DNA of 64,000 bases from CAXXOK01 sp963664595 (GCA_963664595.2 CAXXOK010000007.1:331140-395139); one strand, 5' to 3'. Positions 51,507 to 60,702 are shown, counted from the stretch's first letter. Numbers and translations are program-made. Notes: a model not told the origin generated them from the sequence alone.

Positions 51507-53378
51507 CTACTTTACCCTCTTCAACAGCTGATTGCTGCGGTTTAGGAAGGCGGTGATTTCTTCCTTCTCAAGGGGACGGACGCTCATACGCGCCAGATCG
51601 TACAGCTGGGCGGCGATAAGGGACTTGGTTTCGTTGTCCTCTTCGGTGAGCAGGCGCTGCACCACGCTGTCGGCGCGGTTAAGCACCAGGGTATGGCGCT
51701 CGGGCATTTTAAAGTCCTGCCCATAGATTTTGGACATATCGCTGAAACGACGGCCCTGCTCATCCTGCACAAGCAGCGCTGATGTTCCCTCATCGGTCAG
51801 GGTCTGGAGCTTTACCTCCAGGTCCGGGTTGCCGGTAGCCTCGTCAAACAGGGCCTTGAGAGTCTTTTCGGACTCCTCATTCTTTTTCTTTGTCTCCTCG
51901 TCGGCCTCCTCCTGCTTGGTAAAGGTGGCGGCATCGGCATCCACGCGTACAAAGGAGAGGCCCTCTACCCCGGCGGAATATTCGATAAAGCTGACAAAGT
52001 TCAGATCAATCAGGGCGTCGAGAACCACCACGTCGATCTCCTGTTTTTCGTACATCGCAATGGACGCGGACTGGCGTGTGGGATCGCTGGCATAGATTAC
52101 CTTCTTGCCGAGCTTGCCTTCGTTTTTCGCCAGGTATTCCTGAAGGGTGAAATAATCGCCCTTGGTGGTCTTGTACAAAATGCTGTCCTTGACCATATCA
52201 AAAAACTTGCCGTCGCGCACACAGCCGTATTTCACAAAGGGATGGATATCATCCCAGTATTTCTGATACTCCTCACGCTCGTTCTTGAACAACCCGGTGA
52301 TGCGGTCGGCCACCTTGCGGGTAATATAGGCGGACAGTTTTTTCACGTAGCCGTCGTTTTGTAAAAAGCTGCGGCTCACGTTCAGGGGCAGATCGGGGCA
52401 ATCGATGACGCCCTTCAAAAGCATCAGGAAATCGGGAATGACTTCCTTAATATTGTTCGCCACAAACACCTGGCCGGAGAACAGCTTGATTTCACCCTCG
52501 CGCGTGCCGAAATCGTTGGTCAGCTTGGGGAAGTACAGTATGCCCTTCAGGTTGAAGGGATAATCCACGTTCAGGTGCACGTAGAACAAGGGTTCGTCGT
52601 ACACATGAAATACCTTTTTATAAAAATCGCGGTACTCCTCGTCGGTGCAGTCCTTGGGCTGCCGGAGCCAGAGCGCGGGCGTATCGTTAATACGGACGGG
52701 CGCCTTCTCTTCCTCTGGCTTCTCTTCCTTGCCCTCGTCCTCGCCCTCCATTTTAGGCTCCTCGGGCTTGATCACCTCATAGTACACCGGCTGCGCCATG
52801 AAGCCGCAGTAGCGCTTGAGCACTTCCTGCACCTTGTACTCCTCAAGGAATTCCTCCTCGTCCTCGGCGATATCCAGCGTAATCTCGGTACCGCGTGTGG
52901 TGCGGCTGCCCTCCGAGATCTGGTACTTCATGCCGTCCTCGCTCTCCCACCGGATGGGAGCGGCGCCCTCGGCATCGCTCAAGGTTTGGATGGTTACCTT
53001 TTTGGCCACCATGAACGCGGAATAAAAACCAAGACCGAAATGGCCGATGATGCCGCCCTTGTTGTCGCCCTCATAGTTTTTCAAAAACTCCTCGGCGCTG
53101 GAAAAGGCGACCTGATTGATGTACTTTTTAACCTCGTCCTCCGTCATGCCGATCCCGTTATCGGTAAAGCGCAGCTGCTTGGCCGGGATATCCAGCGTGA
53201 CGGTCACCTGATACGCATCCTCCTTATCGGGATGCGACATCTGCTGCTTCACAATCGCGTCGCAGCCGTTGGACACCATTTCGCGGATGAAAATATCCTT
53301 ATCGGAATACAGCCAACGCTTGATGATCGGCATGATATTCTTGGCGTGAATGGAAATATTGCCCTTGCTGGCAGACAT
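51507..53378 (-). CDS. htpG: Molecular chaperone HtpG (Hsp90)
   Basis: 623 residues, normal length. N-terminal ATPase: IHAKNIMPIIKRWLYSDKDIFIREMVSNGCDAI, with DNGIGMTEDEV (ATP-binding aspartate) and the lid GHFGLGFYSAFMVA. An acidic linker (EEPKMEGEDEGKEEKPEEE) leads to the middle domain (WLRQPKDCTDEEYRDFYK, LPLNVSRSFLQNDGYVKKL) and a dimerisation C-terminus. It refolds client proteins under stress. AAGGGGG precedes the ATG. Two possible promoters are seen: one with TTGATG/TAAAAT close to the gene, the other ~220 bp upstream next to a CIRCE operator. Confidence 0.97.
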   Translation of the reverse strand: MSASKGNISIHAKNIMPIIKRWLYSDKDIFIREMVSNGCDAIVKQQMSHPDKEDAYQVTVTLDIPAKQLRFTDNGIGMTEDEVKKYINQVAFSSAEEFLKNYEGDNKGGIIGHFGLGFYSAFMVAKKVTIQTLSDAEGAAPIRWESEDGMKYQISEGSRTTRGTEITLDIAEDEEEFLEEYKVQEVLKRYCGFMAQPVYYEVIKPEEPKMEGEDEGKEEKPEEEKAPVRINDTPALWLRQPKDCTDEEYRDFYKKVFHVYDEPLFYVHLNVDYPFNLKGILYFPKLTNDFGTREGEIKLFSGQVFVANNIKEVIPDFLMLLKGVIDCPDLPLNVSRSFLQNDGYVKKLSAYITRKVADRITGLFKNEREEYQKYWDDIHPFVKYGCVRDGKFFDMVKDSILYKTTKGDYFTLQEYLAKNEGKLGKKVIYASDPTRQSASIAMYEKQEIDVVVLDALIDLNFVSFIEYSAGVEGLSFVRVDADAATFTKQEEADEETKKKNEESEKTLKALFDEATGNPDLEVKLQTLTDEGTSALLVQDEQGRRFSDMSKIYGQDFKMPERHTLVLNRADSVVQRLLTEEDNETKSLIAAQLYDLARMSVRPLEKEEITAFLNRSNQLLKRVK

Positions 53379-53594
53379 AGGTATGCCCCCTTAAATACAG
53401 ATATTTTACGGCTTGGGTAAGCGATCCATCAATCGCCTGCGCAATGGCGCGTCAGCTTTTCGTAGGACCGGATCTGTAAAAGCCATGGTGGCAGAGCGCT
53501 GCGGCAAGGCTTTCACGGGCCCATGTCTACGGAAACAGAGCGCGGCAGGGCGCAGTGGACTTATTCATCGCATACCTGGATGCCGCATGGCATT

Positions 53595-53623
53595 ATTTTA
53601 GCACGCGGCGTAGCGGAATGCAA
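53595..53623 (-). promoter_or_regulatory. Distal promoter of htpG
   Basis: Minus strand TTGCAT, 17 bp, TAAAAT (53595-53600 is the -10). It lies 7 bp downstream of the CIRCE element when read towards htpG. The remaining leader (53379-53590) has no gene. Confidence 0.5.
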
Positions 53624-53630
53624 TAGAAAA

Positions 53631-53657
53631 TTAGCACTCATCGTTGATGAGTGCTAA
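53631..53657 (-). promoter_or_regulatory. CIRCE operator (HrcA binding site)
   Basis: TTAGCACTC, 9 bp (ATCGTTGAT), GAGTGCTAA. A perfect match to the CIRCE inverted repeat bound by HrcA. No plus-strand gene follows, so it most likely serves htpG on the minus strand, whose start is 253 bp away. The position just upstream of the -35 box is unusual, as CIRCE normally overlaps the promoter or transcription start. Confidence 0.9.
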
Positions 53658-53827
53658 TAATTTATCAAAAGGATCGGTCGCTCTCCCGGTACAGCAAAAC
53701 TTTGCGTGTTTTACCTGCAGCCAAACAGACAGTGCAATACCGCATCGGTGCAGATGATACCGATCAATCAACAGGCGCTGCGGATTCCCGGTGCGGAATA
53801 ATGCAATTCCCTGCACCGGTACGCTTA

Positions 53828-54394
53828 TTACCGTTTGCGCGGCTTGCCCAGGTTGCCCTCCATCCAGTGCTTGCGGCACAGGCTGGTATAGCTTTCGTTG
53901 CCACCCAGCAAAATCTGTTCGCCTTCCTTGATCACCTTGCCGTCAACCACGCGTGTGGTATAGGTGGCTTTTTTTCCGCACCAGCACACCGTTTTAACTT
54001 CCTCAATGGTATCCGCCCAGGCCATCAGCCACAGGCTGCCCTCGAAAAACTCCCCGCGGAAATCCGTGCGCAGGCCGTAGGCCACCACCGGCACGTTGAG
54101 ATCGTCCACGATATGAATCAGGTTCTCCACCTGCGCCTTGGTTAAAAACTGGGCCTCGTCCACAATCACACAGTCATACTCGGTTACAACGTACTGATCG
54201 ATATTCTCAATATAGTCGCACTCACAGAACAATCCGCAGCGGGAAGCCACAAACTTGGCGCCGTCCCGTTTGTCCAGCATCGGCTTAAACATCAGCGCTT
54301 TCTGGCCACGCTCCAGATAATTGTACTGCACCATAATCGCGTTCGCCGTTTTGCTGGAGCCCATGGCCCCGTACCGGAAATAGAGTTTTGCCAC
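53828..54394 (-). CDS. tdk: Thymidine kinase
   Basis: 188 residues, type II thymidine kinase. Walker A-like YFRYGAMGSSKTANAI at the N-terminus, KPMLDKRDG, VIVDEAQFLTKAQVENL (Walker B and catalytic region), YGLRTDFRGEFFEGS lasso-like loop and zinc ligands in CWCGKKATYTTRV and YTSLCRKHW. It phosphorylates thymidine in nucleotide salvage. The start is a GTG at 54394, behind GGAGG with 7-bp spacing; a longer frame upstream lacks homology. Bases 54395-54621 show no gene. Confidence 0.94.
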   Translation of the reverse strand: MAKLYFRYGAMGSSKTANAIMVQYNYLERGQKALMFKPMLDKRDGAKFVASRCGLFCECDYIENIDQYVVTEYDCVIVDEAQFLTKAQVENLIHIVDDLNVPVVAYGLRTDFRGEFFEGSLWLMAWADTIEEVKTVCWCGKKATYTTRVVDGKVIKEGEQILLGGNESYTSLCRKHWMEGNLGKPRKR

Positions 54395-54621
54395 CTGATA
54401 TCCTCCACTCTCAGCGTGCCCGTGCGCGGACACAAATGATTGATCTATTGATATTGTATGATAACGCATGCCCGGACGGGGTATCCGGAAGCATATCGAC
54501 CGGCTGTCACGCCTTCGCTTCCGGCTGTTGTGCTCTCTGATACGGTGATCTCATATCCGCCCCGGCGCTTGTGAGGCCTGAAATACGGTTTCACAGCGTC
54601 CGGCTTCAGCATCCGGCGCTT

Positions 54622-55383
54622 CTATCCGTGCATCGCGCAGATCAGCCTGCACAGCCGTTCCGCCGCCTCATCCGCGGCCGTTGCATCCGCAAACAGATTT
54701 AAATACGCGGCCGCCGCATCCTCGGAGGGCAGCGTCAGCGTCAGATCAAGCTGGGCACGTTTGTTTTCCAGCGAATGCCTTGCTTCATACTCCGTTGAGC
54801 TGTGACGCACGACTTCGCCCACAACAGGCTTATTGTCCGGCGCGCTCCCCGCGTTTTGGGCCAGCTGGTACAGGTATAAAAGCACCTTGGGCGCCTGCGC
54901 CTCAAACTGTTTTATGGCACGGCCCGCCAGCCTGCGGCTTTTAACATGCATGCGGATTTCCAGCATCCGCAGGTCGCCTTCCGATACGGACAAAATCAGC
55001 CGGTAGTCGTTGTGCTTGGCCATTTCATAGGCCGCACGAACCTGCTGGCTGGAGGTAATGCGCTCCCGGAATGCGGCGGCGGCGTTGACGATTTTCGCCG
55101 ATATCTCGGTGGGCAGCCTTTCACCAAACAGGGAAAGCGCCTGCCGCCCCTTTTGGGTCAGGTACAGTTGGTTTTTCATCGCGCCCGCCCCGTACTCCAC
55201 CTCGTCCGCGGCCAGCAGCTGGTGCAGGCACAGGCGCATGGTTACATAGTCCATCAAATCCAGCTCTGCGACAAACGTCCACAACGACAGTTCCGTAACG
55301 CAGTCCAGCACATCCACGCAGCGCAAAAGCCGCAGCTTGAACTCGGTCTCGGATATGTTTCTGGGCGCTGGTTTGATAGGCAT
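54622..55383 (-). CDS. DUF4364 family protein (winged-helix-like)
   Basis: 253 residues. The N-terminal ~100 residues form a winged-helix-like domain (KLRLLRCVDVLDCVTELSLWTFVAELDLMDYVTMRLCLHQLLAADEV, YLTQKGRQALSLFGERL), typical of DUF4364. The rest is a helical/strand domain of unknown function. The family is found in Clostridia and is suspected to regulate transcription, but no target is known. GGGGGAGG lies 4 bp before the ATG at 55383. It is followed by a cluster of minus-strand small genes. Confidence 0.82.
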   Translation of the reverse strand: MPIKPAPRNISETEFKLRLLRCVDVLDCVTELSLWTFVAELDLMDYVTMRLCLHQLLAADEVEYGAGAMKNQLYLTQKGRQALSLFGERLPTEISAKIVNAAAAFRERITSSQQVRAAYEMAKHNDYRLILSVSEGDLRMLEIRMHVKSRRLAGRAIKQFEAQAPKVLLYLYQLAQNAGSAPDNKPVVGEVVRHSSTEYEARHSLENKRAQLDLTLTLPSEDAAAAYLNLFADATAADEAAERLCRLICAMHG

Positions 55384-55563
55384 GGAACCTCCCCCATCCG
55401 AAAATAATACCAATTCCAGTTCTTCACTGTGCCGTGCCGCCGGTTGTCCGCCTGCGTCACGGCATACCCACAGCCGCAGTCTTGCTGCGTTGCGGTTATC
55501 CGGACGATCGGTACGCATAACGGCGTTAACTGCCGGGGAGTGAATCACTGAAATTGGTATAAA

Positions 55564-55586
55564 GGGGCAAAGCTGAGCTTTGCCCC
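55564..55586 (-). terminator. Terminator of the HPr-like gene
   Basis: GGGGCAAAGC tga GCTTTGCCCC, followed on the minus strand by TTTAT. A second pairing (GGCCTGAT/ATCAGGCC, around 55607-55656) overlaps the gene's end. Confidence 0.75.
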
Positions 55587-55647
55587 GAACATGACCCGCA
55601 ATGGGCCTGATTACTCAAATGGAATTGCCCTCATAGGGCAAGGTTCA

Positions 55648-55875
55648 TCAGGCCACGAAGGGCTTGATATCCGCCAGCAGATCGTCGCAGGATTCCGCGT
55701 AGATCTCCATGGTGATGGGCTTGGACAGATCCAGGCTGAAGATGCCCAGGATAGATTTTGCATCTACCACATGGCGGCCTGCGCGAAGGTCCACATCGTA
55801 CGGATAACGGTTGATGATGTTGACGAATGATTTTACATTTTCAGCCAGACTCAGTTTAATGGTGACTGTTTTCAT
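55648..55875 (-). CDS. HPr-family protein without the catalytic histidine
   Basis: 75 residues: MKTVTIKLSLAENVKSFVNI, then INRYPYDVDLRAG, HVVDAKSILGIFSLDLSKP and ITMEIYAESCDDLLADI. The fold pattern and the AKSILGIFSL block match the Ser46 region of HPr, but the GIHARP stretch with His15 is replaced by LAENVKSF. So it is a second HPr-like protein in this window that cannot take part in normal PTS transfer. AAGGAGGCG precedes the ATG at 55875. It is monocistronic. Confidence 0.82.
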   Translation of the reverse strand: MKTVTIKLSLAENVKSFVNIINRYPYDVDLRAGRHVVDAKSILGIFSLDLSKPITMEIYAESCDDLLADIKPFVA

Positions 55876-55927
55876 GCATTTCGCCTCCTTTTCTACAGAG
55901 AAAGTATACACCCATCTTCTATGGAAT

Positions 55928-55959
55928 GCAAGCCCTTTTGCCAGAAAATAAGGGCTTGC
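55928..55959 (-). terminator. Terminator after the EFR1 gene
   Basis: GCAAGCCCTT pairs with AAGGGCTTGC, just downstream of the EFR1 stop on the minus strand. Confidence 0.65.
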
Positions 55960-55965
55960 GGCCTG

Positions 55966-56727
55966 CTAATCTTTATCCACAATTCCCTGATACTGCCATT
56001 TTACCCGGCCCTTGAAATAAATCCCGATCGCGCGCCGGGGGCAGAGGTTGATACAGCGGTAGCACTCGGTGCAGCTGCCGCCTGCCGCCGCCTTGCCGTT
56101 GACAAGCGTCAGGTTGTGTGTCGGGCATCGCCGCACACACAGACCGCAGCCGTTACACTCGCCGCCGATCCGCACGGAGTTAAGCATCATCCGCTCGAAA
56201 TTCGGTGAAAACCCTCCCTGCAACAAGCCCAGTAAACGGGAGACGGCATGAAAACCACGCCTCACCACCCTGCCCGCCTTGATATCCTCGCAGATGGCGT
56301 CCACCTTTTTGCGGGCTTTGCATGCAAGCTTGCGCACCTTAGCCGGGGACTGATGGGGAAAGCACCACATATTGTTGACGTTGTTGGGCATTATGATATG
56401 CTCCGCATACACCACCCGGCAGCCGTCCTTGGGCAGATGATCGGTCAGGCAGCGAGCCCCGTCGCCCGAAAATACCATCTGTGTGCACAGGATCACCAGT
56501 TTCTTTCCCTGCAGATCGTCCCGCCGGGCCGCTACGAACTCGCTCATGATCCGCGGCGGCCGTGACAGATAAATCGGGTACACAAACGCGACCGTATCCG
56601 CCGCCCGGATCAGGCTGCTGAAATCGGCATCCTCTTCAATACTGTGACACGCCCCGCCCATGCCCAGGGCAAACCGCTCCGCAACGAATTTCGAGTTGCC
56701 CGTACCGGAAAAATATAGTGTCAGCAT
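55966..56727 (-). CDS. EFR1-type flavodoxin/ferredoxin fusion protein
   Basis: 253 residues. N-terminal flavodoxin-like part (YFSGTGNSKFVAERFA, FVYPIYLSRPPRIMSEFV), then a helical linker. A C-terminal 2x[4Fe-4S] ferredoxin has CNGCGLCVRRCPTHNL and CTECYRCINLCPRRAI. Such proteins shuttle electrons in anaerobes; the partner is unknown. It lies 45 bp upstream (in gene order downstream) of comF and is probably in the recD2-comF-EFR1 operon. Confidence 0.88.
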   Translation of the reverse strand: MLTLYFSGTGNSKFVAERFALGMGGACHSIEEDADFSSLIRAADTVAFVYPIYLSRPPRIMSEFVAARRDDLQGKKLVILCTQMVFSGDGARCLTDHLPKDGCRVVYAEHIIMPNNVNNMWCFPHQSPAKVRKLACKARKKVDAICEDIKAGRVVRRGFHAVSRLLGLLQGGFSPNFERMMLNSVRIGGECNGCGLCVRRCPTHNLTLVNGKAAAGGSCTECYRCINLCPRRAIGIYFKGRVKWQYQGIVDKD

Positions 56728-56772
56728 ACAGTTATTTCACTCTCCCTGCGGTTATCCTGCATTCAAACCCCG

Positions 56773-57450
56773 TCACACCCGGCAGGCGGTGAGCGCCAGC
56801 ACCCTGCGTGCCCCCGCCACATAGAGCACCCGGGCGCACTCGCACACGGTCGCGCCCGTGGTAAGCACATCGTCGATCAGCAGCACACAGCGGCCTTCCA
56901 CCGCGCGCGCCGCCGCCTCATCCGCCACAAACGCGCCCACAATATGCTTTTTGCGTTCCTCGCGCCCCATACCGACCTGCGATTTGGAATGCCGTACGCG
57001 CCGCAGCACGCCGGACGCCGCCGGCAGCCCTGTAACGGCGGTAAACGCGCCGCACAGCACCTGTGCCTGTGCGTAGCCACGCCGCGCCGCCTGTTTTTCA
57101 TGCGTCGGCACATACACACACAGCTCCGCCGCTTGAAGCCGGTCCATCAAGGCATAGCGATTCGCCATGCCCGCCGCCAGGCAGTGCGCCACGGCCTTGT
57201 CGGACAGATATTTCAGGCTTTGGGTCAGGTCCGCGGCTATTTCCCGGTAATGGTAGGCGGAAGCGGCCAGCACCTGTTCGCTGCTGAACACTCTTTCCTC
57301 ATGGCTTCGGCGTAACAGGCAGCGGTCCAGCGCCTGCTGGCAATCATCGCACAGCAAGCCCTCCTGCCCCCGCAGCAGGCACCCGCAGCCATGGCAGCAC
57401 AGCCGCTGCGGAAACAGCAGCGCCAGCGCACCCTCCGCCGCGCGGTTCAC
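56773..57450 (-). CDS. comF: ComF family protein
   Basis: 225 residues. The N-terminus has a zinc finger (CCHGCGCLLRGQEGLLCDDC). The PRPP-binding motif LLIDDVLTTGATV is at the C-terminus, as in phosphoribosyltransferases. YVPTHEKQAARRGYAQAQVLCGAF is a family block. ComF is needed for DNA uptake in competent bacteria, although the reaction is not known. Its start overlaps the recD2 stop by 4 nt, so the two are translationally coupled. Confidence 0.93.
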   Translation of the reverse strand: MNRAAEGALALLFPQRLCCHGCGCLLRGQEGLLCDDCQQALDRCLLRRSHEERVFSSEQVLAASAYHYREIAADLTQSLKYLSDKAVAHCLAAGMANRYALMDRLQAAELCVYVPTHEKQAARRGYAQAQVLCGAFTAVTGLPAASGVLRRVRHSKSQVGMGREERKKHIVGAFVADEAAARAVEGRCVLLIDDVLTTGATVCECARVLYVAGARRVLALTACRV

Positions 57451-59672
57451 AAAACGGACGCCTCCAGCCGCGCCCGGAGCGTGGTATAGCGTTTCACCAC
57501 GCGGTTGTTCTCAATCATCTGCGTGATCACGTCCTCCCGGCCGACCAGCACCACCAGCTCCTTGGCGCGGGTCAGCGCGGTATACAGCAGGTTGCGCGCC
57601 ATCAGCATCGGCGGGCCGCCGACCACCGGCATCACCACCACGGGGAACTCGCTTCCCTGGCTTTTATGCACGGTGAGACAATAGGCCAGCTCGACCAAAT
57701 CCAGCTGCTCCCTTTGATAGATCACGCGGCGGTCGTCGTCAAAGCACACGGTCATCTGGTGCTCATCGGGTTCCAGCTCTTCTATATAGCCCACGTCGCC
57801 GTTGAACACGCCCGCGCCTTCCTCCGGCCCGTCGGCCGTATCGCGGATATAGGTGATCTGATAATTGTTCTTGGTCTGGATCACCTTATCCCCGCGGCGG
57901 AATTCCGTATTGCCGTGGATCAGCGAGGGTACATCCTTGCGGGCGGGATTGAGCGCGTTTTGCAGTACGCGGTTGAGCGCGTAGCTGCCGCAGTCGCCCT
58001 TCTTGGTCGGGGTGAGCACCTGCATGGTCTGCGCAACCAGCCTGCGGCGGTTTTCTTTTGGAAAGTGGAAATACTCCGGCAGGCGCACAGCCAGCAGATC
58101 ACAGATGGTTTGGGCCGCCTCTGATTGTCCCAGTCGTCGCTCAAAAAAGAAGTCGGCGCCCTTTTTATTCAGGAAAGGCATGTTCCCTTCGTTGATGCGG
58201 TGGGAGTTGATCACGATCATGCTCTGCTCCGCCTGGCGGAATATTTCCGTCAGCCGCACCGTGGGCAGGATATCGCTGTCCAGCAGGTCGCGCAGCACGT
58301 TGCCCGCGCCCACGCTGGGGAGCTGATCCGCGTCGCCCACCAAAATCAGCCGCGTGCCCGGCAGCGTTGCCTGCAGCAGCGCGCGCATCAGGGTGACATC
58401 TACCATACTCATCTCATCCACAATCAGGCAATCTGTCTCCAGCGGGTTATCCTCCCGGCGCTGAAACACGCTGCTCTCACCGTTGTACTCCAGCATCCGG
58501 TGGATGGTTTTGGCGTCCGCGCCCGTGGCTTCCGTCATGCGTTTGGCGGCGCGCCCCGTGGGGGCGCACAGCAGAATCTCGTTATCCTCGCACAGCAGGT
58601 GCAGGATGCACTTGATAATGGTGGTCTTGCCTGTGCCCGGCCCGCCGGTGATGATGAGCACGCCCTCCTCCACCGCCCCGCGCACAGCCTTGCGCTGCAT
58701 CTCGCTGAGCCGGAGATCCAGCCGCGTTTCCAATTCAGCAATACGGCGGGGGAAGTCCTCCACCTTTTTGTAGGGGCGGGACTCCATCAGGTATTTCAGC
58801 CGCAGCGCAATCTCCTGCTCGGCATGGTAATAATAGGGCAGGCAGAGGCACTGGTCCTCCTGGCCCGGCAACTCGGTGGCGATGAACATGCGCTGCAACA
58901 ACGCCTGGGTGATCTGGTTGTCCACCTCATCCTCCCCGACGCGCAGCAGCTTGCACGCCTGCTGCAGGAGCACCGGCCGGGGCAGGTAGGTATGTCCATA
59001 GCTGTTGGCCGCTTCCGACAGCAGATGATACAACGCCGAGCGCAGCCGGAACTCGCTGCCGGGGTCGATACCCATGCTCAGCGCGATGCGGTCGGCGGTC
59101 AGAAAGCCCACGCCGTCGATATCCAGCACCAGCCGGTACGGGTTCTCCCGGATCAGGGCGATGGTGTCCCCCCCGTAGCGCTTGGCAATTTTTGTGGATA
59201 AATTGGCGGAAATACCGTAATTCTGCAAGAAGATCATCACACGCCGCATGCTCACCTGCGCCGTGTAGCTTTCCATAATCATCGCCGCTTTTTTGGGGCC
59301 GATACCGCTGATTTCTGTCAGGCGCTGCGGCGTTTCATCCAATACCTGGATCGTATCCATTCCGAAATGGCTTACGATCAGCTTGGCGGTTGGGGCGCCG
59401 ATGCCGCGGATCAGCCCCGATCCCAGATACCGCTCAATGGCGGGCAGGGTATCCGGCGGGGAGATTTCATATTGTTTGGCGTTAAACTGGCGACCGTACA
59501 CCGGATGCTCGCCCCAGTCGCCGATAAAGGTAACGGTTTCGCCCGCGGAAAGCTCCGGCAGCACGCCAACCACGGTCTGCTCGGTTGTGCCCGCCTGTAT
59601 ATGCAGCACTGTATACCCGTTTTCATCATTGCGAAACAGGGTATCCAGCACGATCGCCGTAAGCTGTTCCAT
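57447..59672 (-). CDS. recD2: RecD2 helicase (SF1B)
   Basis: 741 residues. An N-terminal OB/helical region with helix-hairpin-helix segments (GLIRGIGAPTAKLIV, EISGIGPKKAAMI, DIDGVGFLTADRIA) is characteristic of RecD2. The helicase has Walker A ITGGPGTGKTTII, LLCAPTGRAAKRM, Walker B VDEMSMVD, LVGDADQLPSVGAG and the C-terminal AYCLTVHKSQGSEF motif. RecD2 unwinds DNA 5'-3' in repair and is not part of RecBCD. The gene is followed directly by comF and leads the operon. A TATAAT promoter lies just upstream. Confidence 0.96.
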   Translation of the reverse strand: MEQLTAIVLDTLFRNDENGYTVLHIQAGTTEQTVVGVLPELSAGETVTFIGDWGEHPVYGRQFNAKQYEISPPDTLPAIERYLGSGLIRGIGAPTAKLIVSHFGMDTIQVLDETPQRLTEISGIGPKKAAMIMESYTAQVSMRRVMIFLQNYGISANLSTKIAKRYGGDTIALIRENPYRLVLDIDGVGFLTADRIALSMGIDPGSEFRLRSALYHLLSEAANSYGHTYLPRPVLLQQACKLLRVGEDEVDNQITQALLQRMFIATELPGQEDQCLCLPYYYHAEQEIALRLKYLMESRPYKKVEDFPRRIAELETRLDLRLSEMQRKAVRGAVEEGVLIITGGPGTGKTTIIKCILHLLCEDNEILLCAPTGRAAKRMTEATGADAKTIHRMLEYNGESSVFQRREDNPLETDCLIVDEMSMVDVTLMRALLQATLPGTRLILVGDADQLPSVGAGNVLRDLLDSDILPTVRLTEIFRQAEQSMIVINSHRINEGNMPFLNKKGADFFFERRLGQSEAAQTICDLLAVRLPEYFHFPKENRRRLVAQTMQVLTPTKKGDCGSYALNRVLQNALNPARKDVPSLIHGNTEFRRGDKVIQTKNNYQITYIRDTADGPEEGAGVFNGDVGYIEELEPDEHQMTVCFDDDRRVIYQREQLDLVELAYCLTVHKSQGSEFPVVVMPVVGGPPMLMARNLLYTALTRAKELVVLVGREDVITQMIENNRVVKRYTTLRARLEASVL

Positions 59673-59694
59673 TGGCTCACTCCATTTCGTAGGG

Positions 59695-59724
59695 ATTATA
59701 CCATATTCATTTCAAACTATACAA
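59695..59724 (-). promoter_or_regulatory. Promoter of the recD2 operon
   Basis: Minus strand TTGTAT, 18 bp, TATAAT, about 25 bp before the start codon. Confidence 0.6.
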
Positions 59725-59841
59725 TATGCATCATTATTGTCATTTCTGTTACAAATTGTGTGTAAATCTCTTAACTTTCTTCATCTCCGTTAAGGTTATG
59801 TGATAATTATTTTAACTAATTCTAACATATTCAATATCTAG

Positions 59842-59870
59842 TTGTGTTCATATCCACTCTCTACTATAAT
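59842..59870 (+). promoter_or_regulatory. Promoter of the peptidoglycan-binding protein gene
   Basis: TTGTGT (59842-59847), 17 bp, TATAAT (59865-59870). The 59725-60022 gap is AT-rich. No gene or convincing DnaA box was seen in it. Confidence 0.6.
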
Positions 59871-60022
59871 ATGCGTAAGTATTATGCAAAGATGCAACCA
59901 TTGTTACCGCATAATCTATGGATGTATATACGACGATCTGATGCGCGAATCGATGCAGAAGGAACCGATACACGTCGGCTGTCGTATATCCTCTTTTATT
60001 TCAAGGATCGGAGGCGTGCCAT

Positions 60023-60586
60023 TTGGTTCACAGTCGATCTTTTCGAACCCTATGCTTCCTGGTTCTATTCATAGTGTGTATGGGCGTCTTTTATTCCGCC
60101 TGCGCCTATGATACGATCGATTTTGGTTCGGTGGATGATTGCGTATTGAAGATGCAGCGCGCGCTGCAGGCGCTTGGCTATTTGGGCGCCGCCGAACGCG
60201 ATGGTGTTTTCGGCCGGAAAACGCTGGTAGCCGTCTGTTGGTTTCAATCCGATATGAATATGCCGGTAGACGGCATCCCGGGCGATGAAACCCTGACCAA
60301 GCTCTACAGCCTTTATAAAAAGGCTGTATCAACAGCGCTGGACACCAACACATCGGAGTTTCAGCGCCTGTCCTTTGGCAGCAAAAGCGTACTGGTTGAA
60401 TATTTGCAGCGGGAGCTGACCACTCTGGGATATTACAGCGGCTATGTGGACGGTTTTTACGGCGTCCAAACCAAGCAGGCCGTGATCTGCTACCAACAGG
60501 AGCATAACCTGTTTGTGGACGGCGTCGTGAATGCCGATACCTGGATCAGCCTGTTTGGCGTGCTGAACCCACCTTTGCCCAATTAA
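60023..60586 (+). CDS. Secreted protein with two peptidoglycan-binding-1 domains
   Basis: 187 residues. A hydrophobic N-terminal segment (FRTLCFLVLFIVCMGVFYSACA) is a signal peptide or anchor, possibly with a lipobox-like SAC. Two PG_binding_1 repeats follow: VLKMQRALQALGYLGAAERDGVFGRKTLVAVCWFQ and VEYLQRELTTLGYYSGYVDGFYGVQTKQAVICYQ. It is probably targeted to cell wall peptidoglycan and may be a scaffold or hydrolase partner. The start is a TTG at 60023, with CGGAGGCG upstream. It is separate from dnaA by an intervening minus-strand gene. Confidence 0.85.
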   Translation: MVHSRSFRTLCFLVLFIVCMGVFYSACAYDTIDFGSVDDCVLKMQRALQALGYLGAAERDGVFGRKTLVAVCWFQSDMNMPVDGIPGDETLTKLYSLYKKAVSTALDTNTSEFQRLSFGSKSVLVEYLQRELTTLGYYSGYVDGFYGVQTKQAVICYQQEHNLFVDGVVNADTWISLFGVLNPPLPN

Positions 60587-60676
60587 ACAAACAAATACCG
60601 CTATCTCCCAGTCCCACCGGGGTATAAAGCGATATGGTTCCCCGTTTAGCTTCGCAGTATGATGATTTCCGTACAA

Positions 60677-60702
60677 CAGCCTCAGCAAGAGGCGGTTTTT
60701 TT
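60677..60702 (+). terminator. Terminator after the PG-binding protein
   Basis: GCCTC agcaa GAGGC, followed by GGTTTTTTT. A clear T-run. Confidence 0.8.

Noticed and set aside
53651..54145. Plus-strand gene downstream of CIRCE
   Set aside because: The frame is antisense to thymidine kinase and lacks a ribosome site, so CIRCE is assigned to htpG instead.
55973..55981. Perfect DnaA box TTATCCACA
   Set aside because: A single copy overlapping the last codons of the EFR1 gene. No cluster of boxes or AT-rich unwinding region is present, so it is not a credible origin.
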